Part shown: piece after piece, positions 24,453 to 36,835 of the stretch
How positions within the stretch are numbered: position 1 is the first letter of the stretch
Layout of the letters: every line of letters starts with the position of its first letter
Assembly (NCBI GenBank): GCA_029168955.1
Contig: JAPDOI010001219.1
Coordinates: 1 to 64,000 of the forward strand
Direction of reading: 5' to 3'
DNA length: 64,000 nucleotides
DNA from: Aplectana chamaeleonis
Taxonomy: Eukaryota > Nematoda > Chromadorea > Rhabditida > Cosmocercidae
Notes under the pieces: generated by a model
Seen by the model: only the letters and a program-made list of their open reading frames with translations
The model's database searches: none
Told to the model about the DNA's origin: nothing
Position numbers and translations under genes: made by a program

Positions 24453-24797
24453 CTATCCTAGACGGGGGCCATCCACGACTCAAGGCAAATTAAATGAACC
24501 ACCGATTGATAAAGTCCCTTTCATAGTTTGCGGCCGAGGTCGGACGACTCGTTATCGATTTTGATAAGTCAGGATAGATAAGATGGATAGGATAGGGTAG
24601 ACAGATGGTACATATTCGATAGCGAGTCGTCCAACGTCGGTCGGGCATGTGTGAAAGGGGATTAAGGCTCTCAAACGAAGTATTTCTGTAGGGCTTCTAC
24701 AAAAACAATGATTGATAGCACTATCAGGCATTATTCTATCAGGGTTTTTCTCCATTTCTATCAATAAGTCTTGCGTGCCCCACCACGTCTAGGATAG
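24453..24797. mobile_element. 345-bp foldback element
   Basis: The tip CTATCCTAGACG (24453) and its inverse CGTCTAGGATAG (ending 24797) bracket nested inverted segments, including GGACGACTCGTTATCGA with TCGATAGCGAGTCGTCC (24541-24634). The centre carries a short GATAGGATAG-type run. It directly precedes the minisatellite. Confidence 0.75.
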
Positions 24798-24827
24798 ACC
24801 CGAAAACAGACGTTCATGGCGCTTCTG

Positions 24828-26622
24828 CGGACTCCCAGTTGGGTCCCGCCCACTTGTACCGGACACACGCTGTGCGCTCCCACCTCCGCAGTTCCTGACG
24901 CTCCTGTGGACTCCCAGTTACTTTTACCGACGCGCTGTGCACTCCTGCGCTCTGTGGACTCCCAGTTGGGTCCTGCCCACTTTTACCGGCGCGCTGTGCG
25001 CTCCCACTTCTGGGTCCCGTCCGCAGTTCCTGACGCTCTGTGGACGCTCTGTGGACTCCCCAGTTGGGTCCCGCCCACTTACCGACGCGCTGTGCACTCC
25101 CACTTGGGTCCCGTCCACAGTTCCCGACGCTCTGTGGACTCCCAGTTGGGTCCCGCCGACTTTCACCGGCGCGCTGTCCACTCCTACCTGGGTCACGTCC
25201 AAAGTTCCCGGCGCTCTGTGGACTCCCAGTTGGGTCCCGCCCACTTTTACCGACGCGCTGTGCACTCCCACTTGGGTCCCGTCCACAGTTCCCGACGCTC
25301 TGTGGACTCCCAGTTGGGTCCCGCCCACTTTACCGGCGCGCTGTGCACTCCCACTTGGGTCCCGTCCAAAGTTCCCGGCGCTCTGTGGACTCCCAGTTGA
25401 TCCCGCCCACTTTTACCGGCGCGCGCTGTGCACTCCTACTTGGGTCCCCGTCCACAGTTCCCGGCGCTCTGTGGAGTCCCAGTTGTCCCGCCCACTTTTA
25501 CCGGCGCGCTCTCCACTCCTACTTGGGTCCCGTCCAAAGTTCCCGGCGCTCTGTGGATTCCCAGTTGATCCCGCCCACTTTTACCGGCGCGCTGTGCACT
25601 CCTACTTGGATCCCGACCATTTTTCCGGCCCCCATACGCACTCCCAGTTGGGTTCCGTCCACAGTTCCCGGCGCTCTGTGGAGTCCCAGTTGGGTCCCGC
25701 CCACTTTTACCGGCGCGCTTCTCCACTCCTACTTGGGTCCCGTCCAAAGTTCCCGGCGCTCTGTGGACTCCCCAGTTGATCCTGCCCACTTTTACCGGCG
25801 CGCTGTGCACTCCTACTTCTGGGTCCCGACCATTTTTCCGGCCCCCATACGCACTCCCAGTTGTCTCCGTCCACAGTTCCCGGCGCTCTGTGGAGTCCCA
25901 GTTGGGTCCCGCCCACTTTACCGGCGCGCTCTCCACTCCTACCTGGGTCCCGTCCAAAGTTCCCGGCGCTCTGTGGACTCCCAGTTGATCCCGCCCACTT
26001 TTACCGGCGCGCTGTGCACTCCTACTTGGGTCCCGACCATTTTTCCGGCCCCCATACGCACTCCCAGCTGGGTTCCGTCCACAGTTCCCGGCGCTCTGTG
26101 GAGTCCCAGTTGGGTCCCACCCACTTACCGGCGCGCTCTCCACTCCTACTTGGGTCCCGCTCCAAAGTTCCCGGCGCTCTGTGGATTCCCAGTTGATCCT
26201 GCCCACGTTTACCGGCGCGCTGTGCACTCCTACTTGGATCCCGACCATTTTTCCGGCCCCCATACGCACTCCCAGTTGGGTTCCGTCCACAGTTCCCGGC
26301 GCTCTGTGGATTCCCAGTTGGATCCCGCCCACTTTTACCGGCGTGCTGTGCACTCCTACTTAGATCCCGACCATTTTTCCGGCCCCCATACGCACTTCCT
26401 ACTTCTCTGGGTCCCGTCCAAAGTCCGGGGCGCTCTGTGGCCTCCCAGTTGGGCCCGACCACTTTTCCCGGCGCACTGTGCACTCCCACTTGGGTCCCGT
26501 CAACAGTTCCCGGCGCTCTGTGGACTCCTAGTTGGATTCCGGCCACCTCTTTCGGCGCCCTACGCCCTCCCAGTTGGGTCTCGACCACTCTTCCCGGCGC
26601 ACTGTGCACTCCCTTTAAAGCC
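24828..26622. repeat. GC-rich 42/84-bp minisatellite with ~210-bp higher-order repeat
   Basis: About twenty 84-bp units consist of two related ~42-bp halves: GGACTCCCAGTTGGGTCCCG with a GCCCACTTTTACCGGCGC-type half, and CACTCCTACTTGGGTCCCGT with a TCCAAAGTTCCCGGCGCTCT-type half. From 25560 on, a variant half (CCGACCATTTTTCCGGCCCC) recurs at about 25615, 25830, 26037, 26248 and 26367, giving a ~210-bp higher-order period (five halves). Because 84 is divisible by three, long frames stay open on both strands (up to 534 codons). There is no start context or composition supporting translation, so I treat them as artefacts. Confidence 0.92.
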
Positions 26623-26884
26623 AACAGTCGAAGCTCAGGGGTAATTTTTGATATTATACTCCGGTCGCCGTGTTCAGCAACCCTGCCAAGCGCGAAATCT
26701 CACCTGCTCAAATAAGCGAGAAAAAGCTAGGAAAAAAGTCGACCCCGCCTCCTTGGAAGAAAAATGGGTAACGCCCACCGACAAGCTTCCGGTCTCAATA
26801 GGGAAGAGAAGCGCGATCGATTTTGTTCCAAATCTATGGTCTTCCATTTGTTTTCGGTCTGGCTTTATATTGTGACCTGCTTCA

Positions 26885-27055
26885 AAAACGATGGCTATGA
26901 ATAACGAGAAAAAGGCAGGCTCGAGACAACTCGTCCACGAACTTTCACCGTTCAAATTCAGAATCTTTGGGGGCTATAACTCCGTTCATAGTGACTTCTG
27001 AGCGATTCTGGAGACACTTTGTGATTAGCGTAAAATTTTCTTCAAGATAAGCAGG
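26885..27055 (+). repeat. Dispersed repeat, copy of the 40080-40330 family
   Basis: The blocks GACAACTCGTCCAC, GGGGCTATAACTCCGTTC and TTTTCTTCAAGATAAGC align in order with 40180-40320 and with 62700-62855. An inverted copy lies at 34810-34980. Non-coding. Confidence 0.55.
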
Positions 27056-27315
27056 AAGCGAAATTTCGATTTTGAGGTTGGGCTGTGCTTTAGGTCCCGT
27101 CCACTTTTACTGGCCCTCTTACGCACTCCAAGTTGGGAACCGCTTACTTTATACAGCGCTTACACACTTCAATTTGTGTTCCTGCACACGGAGCATATGG
27201 TCCCTGATGGACCTGAGGCACAACGTCTCTCGAGCTCTCATTGAGTCTTATCACGTTATCACTCCATTTCTCTTGGAAAGAGCGACCCAAACTTCTTATC
27301 ACTAAATTCCTTCCA

Positions 27316-27582
<267 letters not shown>

Positions 27583-29034
27583 TATTTGAAATTCGCCAAA
27601 CTTTTTTTGATATCTGAGACCCACAGCGGGAATTTTTCTGAAATTTGGGTAACTTTGAGAACCTTTTACTGCTCTATCTTTTGTGAAAGTCCCTTGTTTC
27701 GAGATTTCTTCCGGAACCAAGATTCCGAATGAAGGGTGTGCGTGCAGAAGCAACTCCTTTTCCAAATCAGGCAGCACTTCTGCGCGCACCACAATTTTTT
27801 TCATCGCTTTAGTCATTTTGTCTATGCCCTGATATTAAGGAGTTTGATTGCAAGCTAATCATTGAGATGTTCTTAGAGGTTCCCAAGCTTCCCTAACGCT
27901 TAATTCCTGGTACTTTCTAAATGTTATATGTTTGGTCGTTGCGAATCGCTCGTCAGATCAGCGAAAATATAGGAAATGCGTTCCACATAGTACTATCTCC
28001 GGCATACACCAATCCGACGAACGATTCAGCTCCGGACAACACTCATTTCAGATGTTCCAAGCTTCCTATTCATGGTACGATTGTTCCCACAATGCAAAAA
28101 TATGGTGATTTCAGGAAACGATCTGAGAGTTTTGATTGAAAATTGCAATGTTTGAATTGATTTTATCTAGTGTGGTCCTTTATTACTAAACTGTGTCTAT
28201 TGAAGGGAAGAGTCCGCGAATTTTTTGTCACCAACCGGCTTCATAGAATCTGAAGCAATCTAGGCCAGCTCTGCATTTCAATGTGCTCGCCGAATGCCAG
28301 CGGTCTTTTTTCTGTTTGAAAAGCGCTATCAGAGGCTGATTTTTTTGTGGAGAAGTGAAGTCCCTAAGCGTTTTCAGATTTTCTCCTTCTAGGCTGTTTT
28401 GCGATACTTGCAATGTCAGGAATTAATCGTGTACAGTTGGTGGCTTCTAAGATTTTGATCTGAGCTTGCAGAGGACAGCGCCAAATTGAAAACATCTCGC
28501 AGGTCTTTAGTCTTGGAGTGGGTTTTTTTCTGGCACATCAAGATTAACTTCTCCCATCGATTCATAACTCATAGGCTCCGTCCACTCCTTGCGAGAGCGT
28601 GCGATTATGCAAAGTCGATTTTCATCGTGGGCAACTCGCTCACATGCTCCCTCTCGCGCTTTCACGCCCTTCGCTTCCTCGCACATAACGCTTACGCGAG
28701 TCTCCACGAAGGATCAGGCATCAAGCAGCAGGCATCAAGCTTTCGCAGCTTCATCCCTAAAGCAGGCGGCATTAAACCCAGTAGCAGGTCTACTATTGCA
28801 TCTTGTTCCCCATAATCCCACCACGGAAGTCGAAAACCGTGGGGGAATTATTAGCCGTTTGAGCCGATCTCAAGCTGATTGGATCACCCGAACAAACGTT
28901 GTCAAATGAAATCAACACGAGGTGTAGGGGTGTGTCTGACCGTGTTAATTTTGCGAGGGCACTGGCTGCCGTTTCCAGCGTTGAGGAGTGTCGAGAGAGG
29001 CGCAGAACAAAGCAGGAACGCGCGCTCTCGCAAA
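27583..29034. other. Unassigned sequence
   Basis: Several open frames of 60-110 codons exist (for example 27921-28139 plus and 28486-28815 plus), but none has a recognised domain or convincing splice sites. No inverted or dispersed repeats stand out. Confidence 0.3.
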
Positions 29035-29812
29035 TCTCTGCCAACGCGCGTAGCTAGATGCCTCCGAGGGCGCGTTGCGGCCTCCAGGGACGCCGGCCCG
29101 ATTCCATGTAAGCGAGGATTTATGGGCTTCGGCTACGATAGCTGAAAACCCACAATATTCTTGTGTCGAAGATACAAGGGTGCAAATTCACGCCAGTATT
29201 CTACGTAAAACGAAGGCTAAATTCGATAAGCATTGATCTTCTCTGTCGCTAAACCCGTATATTCTCGCTATATAATTTTGAAGCGCGATTCTACGGTTCT
29301 AGCGACAGCCTGTGCTGAAATGCATCTCAAACCCGCGCTGGCTACGCGGAACGCAGTTATGCCGTTCGAACAGTGTTGGCCCTGCCCACTCACGGAGTAA
29401 TTATTTGACTTTTTCTTGGCTGGTCGTGAAGAGTGACCCCGTGTCGCCTTCGAAGACACCTGCTAATGATACTTGACCGCTAGGATGCTGCAGGCCGTGG
29501 GGAAGAAAAGGCGTTGCTGTCGATCGCAGCTGGAATCGCCTTTCTAGTACGGATACAAGGACTGGGTGAGTCGATCGACCGAGTGCTGTGTAAACGAGAA
29601 GTTGCGTGGAATATGCGGGAAATCCTGTAGCGAGAATTTACGTTGAATATGCGGGCGCTGAAGCTAGAAATTTCACCAATAGATGCCAAACTTTCCACAA
29701 TTTTTATGTAAATTCCTCGTAATGTCAAAATTAGACTAAATCCTCCAAAACCCTGGGCATCTCTTGGTTTCCGTGTGAGGCATCTAGCTACGCGCAGGCA
29801 GAGGGCCTATGG
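29035..29812. mobile_element. Putative terminal-inverted-repeat element (~780 bp)
   Basis: A ~30-bp left end (CTCTGCCAACGCGCGTAGCT and AGATGCCTCCG) is repeated inverted at about 29778-29812 (GAGGCATCTAGCTACGCGCA, GGCAGAG). Internally, CTGTCGCTA and TAGCGACAG form a second inverted pair (29245-29310), and a GAATATGCGGG motif repeats near 29600 and 29650. No transposase frame recognised. Confidence 0.5.
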
Positions 29813-30522
29813 ACGCTGCCTTAGAATGATGAGGGCGTCTACTCCAACTCGATTAACGGTTGAGTAATCTTTTCTTCCAAATATTTAAAGATTCAAATTT
29901 TAGGACCAAATTGCATTCCCCTCCAATCACGAAGGAATATCGAGCTTTTAATATATTTCAGTACATTATGATGTGTAGGAATATGTTTTCCTCATTACTT
30001 CTTTTCAGTCACTTATAGTGCAAAATTTAGGGAGGTTCTAGCAGTGATGCCTAATCTTCGATAACTAGTTGAGGTGTGAGGAGAGTACTATTTTTTGTGG
30101 GTTGGTTCCAAGCGTCTCCAATTCAACCAATGAGCGCGATTTCAAAGATTCTAGGCTATTTAACTCTTCAGGCTATCCACTCGGCTCTGATTACTTAGGA
30201 GGAGCTTGAGAGGGATAGATGATGAATCGCCAAGGAGAAAAAACGATGAGCAGAGAAAAAGATGAGTGGAGCTGACCTGAGGGTTTCATGGCTATCAGAC
30301 AGTCCTTTTCTGCACTTCTGGAGCCCATCGTAGAATGTTTTAGGTGCGACGGAGCAATCAACAATCAGAGCTGAATTGAATGATTCGTTGAATGTTTTCA
30401 GTTCAATACCACATCAGGTCAAGCTTTAAAGGCGCAGCTAACTTGTTAGAAATGTAGTTCAGTGAGTAAAGAGCACACCCGCCCTTAGCGTGTGCCAGTC
30501 GAGGCAATTTCACAACGCATGG
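29813..30522. other. AT-rich sequence with a solo TTAA-type tip
   Basis: Nothing coding recognised. TTAAAGGCGCAGC at 30426 resembles the tip at 34784 and the TTAA element family, without a visible partner. Confidence 0.3.
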
Positions 30523-31004
30523 TCAAAGGCAGCATAGACGCTAAAAAAATGCTATCGATTTTATGGCCTGAATACAAGGCGCTTGGTGTTGCCAGTATTG
30601 AGATTTTGACGTAAGAAAACCCTGAAAACTTTGATGGAAAAAGAAGTTGCAACGGGTTTCTTTCCTCGCAAAGGCACACGAGCTCAAATATAATTGCACT
30701 ACCGATGACTACTGCAGTCGTGCATGACCGCGGTGCTGAACGTTCAACGTCGTTTGGAAGTCTCGAAAACGAGACAAAAATGACTTTTTTCAAGGAATGT
30801 TCATCAGTGAGGTGTGGAACCTGCCCTCTTTCATATGTGGGAACCCCGCCTTCTCTCATACAGCTTTATTGCTTCGGAAGCGATCGCTTTGGCTCGTTTT
30901 TTAGGCTTTCTACGTCGTAGGCAAGTTTTTAGTATTAGTCGTCTAGGGTCAATTAACGTCCCATCTCTCAAAAACCTTGCAGAGTGTGTATGCGTAGGCT
31001 TTAA
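30523..31004. mobile_element. TTAA-type element, imperfect ends
   Basis: The left tip TCAAAGGCAGCATAGACGCT and the right tip (inverse complement TTAAAGCCTACGCATACAC, ending at 31004) are related to the 795-1474 tips. The first ~60 bp also match 1478-1520. The body (~480 bp) has open frames on both strands but no domain. It is an older, degenerate member of the family. Confidence 0.45.
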
Positions 31005-34000
31005 GGCCGCAAGGTAGATCGCAGAGAACCTACTGTATATCTGGGAAGCGATTCCAGCGAAATTCGCCTGAAATTTTGGAGAGTGGAACGACAGTTTTTT
31101 CACCGCATAAAAGTAAAGCATATATTTTGGTAACTTGAGAGAAAATCCAAACACAATTTGACACGCAAAATACACATGTAAGATCTCAAATCCAGGCCTA
31201 TGACAGGAATCACCATGCGGGAGCAAGGAATAGAGAGTTGAAAATCCATTCTCTAGAATCTCGCCGACGCCCAAACGATTTTTGCATGGTAAGCTTAAAA
31301 AGGCATGGCGCTGAAAACCAAATTCTGTTTTTGGGCTATATCATTCAAGTCGGCCTTCGATAAGACCATTCATGAAGTCTACAGTCTTAAAATCTGAACC
31401 ACAATGAGTTTTTTCCAGGCTGAAAACGTCTCTTCTGTTCGGGGTTGCGCGATTCCGCACGCTGCGTCGCAAGCGAACGAGGTTTGAATATAATGACGCG
31501 CGCGGCGGCTGCGAAAAGCGTCGCGCGGCGGTCAAAACTCTGTCGCGCGGCGGCCAGAAACTCAGCCTGCTTCCGACGCGCGTATTTCGCAGCGCGATGG
31601 TACGCAGTCGACGGTGAGAATTTGGCCGTTTTATGGCCTGTAATACAAATGAAAAAGGAAGTTGATCAAATATATCACGCATGATTACGTCATGAATGTC
31701 TTTTTCGTGCAACTCATTCGTCAGCCTTTTTCTCCTTTGAAAATCAGTTGAAAGAAAGATGAACGGACTTGATCGTATTGCATGCACGGGTACGTGGTGG
31801 GTTAGCTGAGGTTGGGCAGAAGCAAAGTGAAAGCTGCTTGATGCATTGCAAATGGTGAATGCTGAGGATAATCAATAATTGGTGCTCCCAGCGGGGTTCC
31901 GGCTGCCCCATTCCTCCCAGGTAGAGTTGGGCGAGGGAACGATTCTTTCTGGAAGTACCCAACCCTTTCTTCAGCCCTCGCCCTGCTATCATCAAACGCT
32001 CCGACGCGAGCAAGCTTAAGATTTCATATGCAAAAGATGAGCCCAGGCCTTTACTTGAAGAGAGCCGTATCAATTGGTTGCTTGTCGCCTCTTCTCTTAC
32101 TCTAAACTGGTATTAATAATCAATTTGGGTACGTGACCTTCTATTTTGTGGAGTTTCAAACGTAATGCAGGGAAGAAGCTGTTATGCTTCTAGGTCCGCA
32201 TGAAAAAAAACAGTAGCGTTGTGCTTTTTAAGCATCCTGCTTCATGTTCTCTTTCAGTTAACTGTACATGCTTTTGCGCCGCTTGCCTTATATAAAGCGT
32301 ACTCAATAAATAAGGCAACAAACGTGGTGTTTAATTGTTCACTGGGAACGCCTAACGCTCTCCTGCATGCACAACGAGGTTCATCCCGTCTTTCCTCTGC
32401 ACGCCCATTATTCTCGTCCGGCTTTTTGTCCCTGAAGAACGCGCTTTGTCGTTTTCTCCAGCTGGAAGTTTCTCCGACTCTGAGTGCGCGTGATCGGAAG
32501 CGAGAAATGTGAGGAAGCTGTTTTGAAAAAATGAAGCCAATATTCATGCTGTGAGGAACGTCCCAAATGTGACTGCGGTTCAGATTGCTTCAAGCAAGTT
32601 TTTATATGCTGAGATGGGGCTACACCGAGCGAGAGAAAATGAGGAACAGGGCTTGACTAGGCTCCTCATGAATGGTGATTGATCATCATTCTAGGAAATG
32701 CTCAAATATCTGTGGATCTGCCTTTGCTGCAGAGAATCCGACTTCTCCAACCTTGCAAGACAAAACAATAGCCTAAAAGGGCATGCACGCTTCAGCGAAT
32801 TCGCCATGCCTTCACCCTTCAGCCAGACTCCGTTGTTTTTCAAAAAGTCCTTAGGGTAGCATTGCTCGTAGATTGGTCTTGAAAGAACATCGGCCAAATC
32901 TCAGTCGAAGTAGGCGGCTGGTAATCGTATCCTGGCGAGATAATGCGGTTTTGATATAATGCTCTCCCACCGAAGGATAGCGTTGATGATCGTTCTCAAA
33001 AAGTAGCTTTGAGGACGCCATTTGAGCCGAACAATTTGCAGATTTTATCCTTCCAGGATGCACCTTCGCCGTGCGCGAGGGTGGCAGAGCGGTCGCTTCG
33101 GCAAAATAGCACCGCGCTTTACTGGAATGCACCGGACCACAGACATTTCTGCTCCAAAAAAGCTTAATTCTGCTGTTTGGCAGATGAGTTCTTCTTCATT
33201 ATCATCTATCATCTACATTGAACTGGCTTGTCCATACAAAAGTGAACGCTCCTGCAACTGGGTGAAAATCATCTTTGTTTTAGCAGAAACCATTTCCACC
33301 GGACTACTTTAGGTCGGCAAACGTTTCACCCTTCCAGCACTTATTCAATCTCAAATTCAGTGGACTTCTCTTGTCGAATACTGTTTTTTCTGGGTTGACA
33401 GTCGTCTTTCCAAGACACCAAACAATTGTTGGATGTTGCTTTACCACAAGCATGGGATACTCTACGCCGAATAGTTTTACCTGCGTGTTAAACGTCTTGT
33501 GAAGAGAAGCCTTCGAGATTGCAAGAACGGCTTAGAAAATACTTGAACATCCTCAGTATGGACTGCAACCAGCAGAAGTACTCTTGTGGGTCGTCAAAAT
33601 CACTCTTGTTAATCCAGCCCCTTACGCGCTCAGTGGATTCCTAACTGGCAACTTTAGAAGCGGAAACATACTCAGCATGAAATCCTGCGCCAAAGATTGG
33701 CTTCACTCTCGCATACTTGTTGTCATCAAATTCCAAACGTTCTCATTGTTGGGCGCTCTACCTTTAACCACATTTGCGCTTCTGATCTTATCGCGCAATA
33801 TTATCAGATTGTGGAAATATTTTTTTCTTGGAAGGAATAGTTGTGGCTAAAGAAACTGGTGATGAACATCTGTCGATTTCCTCAGCCCCGCTCAAATTTC
33901 CTAAAACAAATTTATCAATCTTTTTTGTCGATCGAATGAAGGTAGTCGAGTTGATATCTTCCTAGAAGCCGCGAGATGGAAAAATCGTCTTTTTCATGTT

Positions 34001-34581
34001 CTTTGCAAATGCCAGACCGAATCGCCTCATCCTGGAAATCGCTCAAAGGTGTAACTTATCGGCAAGACTCCGTTTTTAGTGTCAGCACAATTTTGAAATC
34101 AATCAACATTACATGGCCAATATTTTCTTTCACAGAAATAGCCGGAAACGGAAGGCCATTTGGTGCTCGGGCGGTACTATTCTTCCCTCCATCTCGAGCC
34201 CAGTGTGGTTGCGAATATGGGTGCGGGGAACTTAGCCGTTGTCCATGACAAAGCACATCATTTGGTATGTAGTAGTAGCTGGAGATAATCAATGGGGTGG
34301 GGAGCTCAAGGAGCCTGCTGAGCCCGATAGTCATTCATCTCGGTCCGTGCGCGTTTTTGCTGCCGGCTAATATCCGTTTGCGGTCTCTTCGCTCGATTAT
34401 TCAACGCGCAAGTGCTTCTGGGACGGGGGCGGAATTCAATTAGGTCCAGGCCATAGGCTCCGTTTCTTAGAAAACGTTCCCAGCACATAATCGCACTGCT
34501 GTTGCCAACGAGATTGGCAGCATATTGTCAGAATGGATTCGCTCTCTTGTCTCTCAAAGTAAGGTCTGGGGAATTTTTCAG
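31005..34581. other. 3.6-kb stretch without a supported gene
   Basis: Open frames up to 148 codons occur on both strands (for example 31341-31787 minus, 33022-33312 plus). None shows a known domain or consistent splice sites. A minus-strand stretch at 33540-33720 keeps a protein-like frame (FDDPQEYFCWLQ near 33560-33595) but is soon interrupted and could be a decayed coding relic. At 31495-31560 the 12-mer GTCGCGCGGCGG occurs three times at 22-24 bp spacing. Confidence 0.3.
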
Positions 34582-34787
34582 TGGAACCGAAGAGGCGGCA
34601 GTCGAAAACGATTAGCAGTTGCATTAGTGCATTGGTTCCCAGAAATATGTACATCTTAGACGACGATTTCGCAACAGACATCTTGCGCGCGCGATGTGGC
34701 ATAGATTTGACGGGGAATGTTGATGACAGTGGATACTCAATGAACGGAATTCTCTCGTTCGCATTTCTCGAAAGTGAGTCAGATTAA
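34582..34787 (+). CDS. Candidate terminal exon of an unidentified gene
   Basis: A strong nematode acceptor (AATTTTTCAG ending at 34581) precedes 68 open codons ending in TAA at 34785-34787. The frame reads like protein (MYILDDDFATDI, CGIDLTGNVDDSGY), while the other two frames stop early. The stop overlaps the TTAA of the adjoining repeat (34784), so the exon may have been truncated by that insertion. An internal GTGAGT at 34774 could act as a donor but leads into the repeat. No family recognised. Confidence 0.3.
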
Positions 34788-34985
34788 AGGCGCAGGACAC
34801 CAAAAAATTATTTTTCAGGATTTCTATGCTTGTCTCAGAGAGAGCCACTCTCTGATCACAATGGTATCTCTGAAATGGTCCAAGACTCTTTACGAACGGG
34901 AGATATGTCTCTGAAAATGCCTGCATTTTGAGGGTAAAAAATTTGTGGACGAGTTGTATCAGGCCTGTACATGTACTCCCTTCAT
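34784..34985 (-). repeat. Dispersed repeat, inverted copy of the 40080-40330 family
   Basis: The copy begins at TTAAAGGCGCAGG. ATCTCTGAAATGGTCCAAGAC, then TGGACGAGTTGT and CAGGCCTGT, align with the reverse complement of 40160-40320. It is non-coding. Confidence 0.5.
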
Positions 34986-35251
34986 TCGCAACCGTTGCTG
35001 CGAGCAGAGAGTCAGGATAAGGAGAAAGTCCGGAGCCGGACTAGCGAACTACGACAATTGGAGAATTCATCCATCCGACACGCTATCGGGTTCGTAAATC
35101 TGGTAGGGGTTTGGCCTGGTGGTGGTCGCTTATATCTCAGCTTATTTGAAGAACTGAGATCTCGCACTTGGCAACGTGTTATACGCGTTGGTTCTGCTAC
35201 ACAATCAAATAAAAATCACCAAATCTTTATGTTTAGTAAAAATTGTGCCTT

Positions 35252-35275
35252 TTAAAGGCAGTGTTCACGAGAGAC
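35252..35275 (+). repeat. Solo TTAA-type tip
   Basis: TTAAAGGCAGTGTTCACGA is the same tip as at 6783 and 39845. No partner end within the next kilobase. Confidence 0.55.
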
Positions 35276-35332
35276 TTCTGCTTTCGAGTTCTCGACGCTA
35301 TACAGATGGTCTGTTTTATACAGCAATGCATG

Positions 35333-35585
35333 CTTGAAGGCAGTGGTCGCGATCAAATGTAAGCCATATTTCTTCTTTTCCTCTCTAAACCCTCTTCTGG
35401 GTTTAGATTAGGAGGGAAGCGGAGAAAAAAATTGCGATGAAACCGCTGTTTCGGGCCAATTTTCAACCCTGAATTTCTTTGTCTAATGATGGTGTGACGA
35501 GTCCCCTCCACACATCATCGGCATCGATGATCTCTAGTATAAAGAACATCAGCTGGCTTGAAATAAAATTTCAATAAATTTATAT
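35333..35585 (+). repeat. TTAA-type dispersed repeat, copy 2 (paralogue of 5867-6115)
   Basis: The tip is TTGAAGGCAGTGGTCGCGA, followed by ~240 bp aligned with 5867-6115 in the same block order (CTTCTTTTCCTCTCT, CTTCTGGGTTTAGA, CATCATCGGCATCGATGATC, AACATCAGCTGGCTT). Identity looks around 80 percent by eye. Confidence 0.65.
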
Positions 35586-36629
35586 TCGTCTGAATCAAAA
35601 ACATTGACTGGAGTGTTTTTTTTCAGCTGGTAAGAATTTGCTTTGATTAGGAAAATTTGCATTCTTATTTCGTCCTCTGAATGTCAATATTTTGCTGTTG
35701 CTCCGGCGCATGAGATCGCGATCATTTTGAGCGGCGCTGTGCACGTGTGCACGAACTGACATTCTTGGGCCTTAAAACTCTAACTTCTAGCCCGTTTTTC
35801 AGCGCGTTACCTTCCATAGTTTTTCAATAAGCTGTTCTCCACCTAAGTTGATTTTCGCAGTTTCTTCGATATCGTTTTTTCATCAGATCTGGTTTCAGTT
35901 TTTAAAGCAACGTTGAAAACCGTAGGTTAAAATTTTACTTGTTAGAAATCCAATCACTAAGAAGTGCCGAACGATACCTATCAATGCAACAAAGCGATAG
36001 GCCTCACTCAAAGCAATACTTCCTTGTTAGATTATTTATTATATTATCACAATCTCGAGTTTTCATTTGTTCACGTTTTACAAGGGAGGGTTGCACACTA
36101 CAAGATGGAGTTTCGAGATGCCACTTTAATGTTCTAGGGGAGTGACATTACTCCAGTATTCATTCTTAGAATCGGCTAAATGCCTCAGAGATTCACTGGA
36201 GGTTTCAAGAGTGGGCATTTTTCATAGCTTTGCCAATAGAAAAGTGGGTATATTTGAATGGTTCAACTTCCAGGGCGCTCTAAAAGAAAATTGTCTCTGT
36301 ATTGAGCTTTTAAACTTGTTACTTGGGGGTTATTTTTGTATGCTGATTACAGAATCTGAGGTTCATTCGTCAAAATTTTGAAAATTCCATCTGATTTATC
36401 TTAGCTTTTAAATGGGGGAAATTCGTCGTCAAACCCTGACTTTTTGATACTTTCGATAATTCTATGATCAAATCGCCCCAAAACGTTTACATAGGGGCCA
36501 TTCCTGGGCTGTGGCATTACACGAATCTGCAAACTCCGTTTGCAAGGTTTCTGATAAATTGCCAGTAGGTTACGGTGGGTATACGTTAGTTCGGTCAAAT
36601 TCTCAGATTTGACTCAGAATTTCACCGTT
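35586..36629. other. Unassigned sequence
   Basis: No domain, repeat partner or splice-supported frame. A 79-codon frame at 36142-36381 has no recognisable motif. Confidence 0.3.
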
Positions 36630-36835
36630 AGTGCTATTTCTTGGGGATGTTGAACACGAAATTGAGGTCCGTTTTTCGACGTCGAAACTTTTGGCTGCAA
36701 GTAACGCCAGTAAAAAGGTTTTTATGCTCACAGTAATCCATAGTAACCCTAAGTTCTGGCGAGGAATAGACCCTAGACTCGGGTTCAGCGCTCCAAATAA
36801 CCCCAAGTTGCAAGTTTGGAGCCGAATCCGAACTT
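36630..36835 (-). repeat. Dispersed repeat, partner of 46855-47020
   Basis: The reverse complement of this segment (GGGTTATTTGGAGCGCTGAA, GAGTCTAGG, ACTTAGGGTTACT, TTTTTACTGGCGTTA) aligns with 46855-46965 (GGGTTATTTAGGGCGCTGAA, ACTTAGGGTTACT, TTTTTAACTGGCGTAA). A shorter relative may lie at 470-540. It links the core of the giant element to dispersed genomic repeats. Confidence 0.5.

Noticed and set aside
25040..26644. 534-codon plus-strand frame and 305-codon minus-strand frame
   Set aside because: Both run through the 84-bp minisatellite. The unit length is a multiple of three, so several frames stay open. No start context or domain.
31341..31787. 148-codon minus-strand frame
   Set aside because: Runs through a CGCGCGGCGG-rich repeat. 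The Arg-rich translation reflects composition.
33066..33100. TGGCAGAGCGG as a tRNA A-box
   Set aside because: No B-box or acceptor-stem partner at suitable spacing.
34774..34818. 45-bp intron (GTGAGT...TTTTTCAG) joining 34582-34773 to 34819 onward
   Set aside because: The putative acceptor and following exon lie within a dispersed non-coding repeat (inverted copy of the 40.1-kb family). A terminal exon ending at 34787 is simpler.
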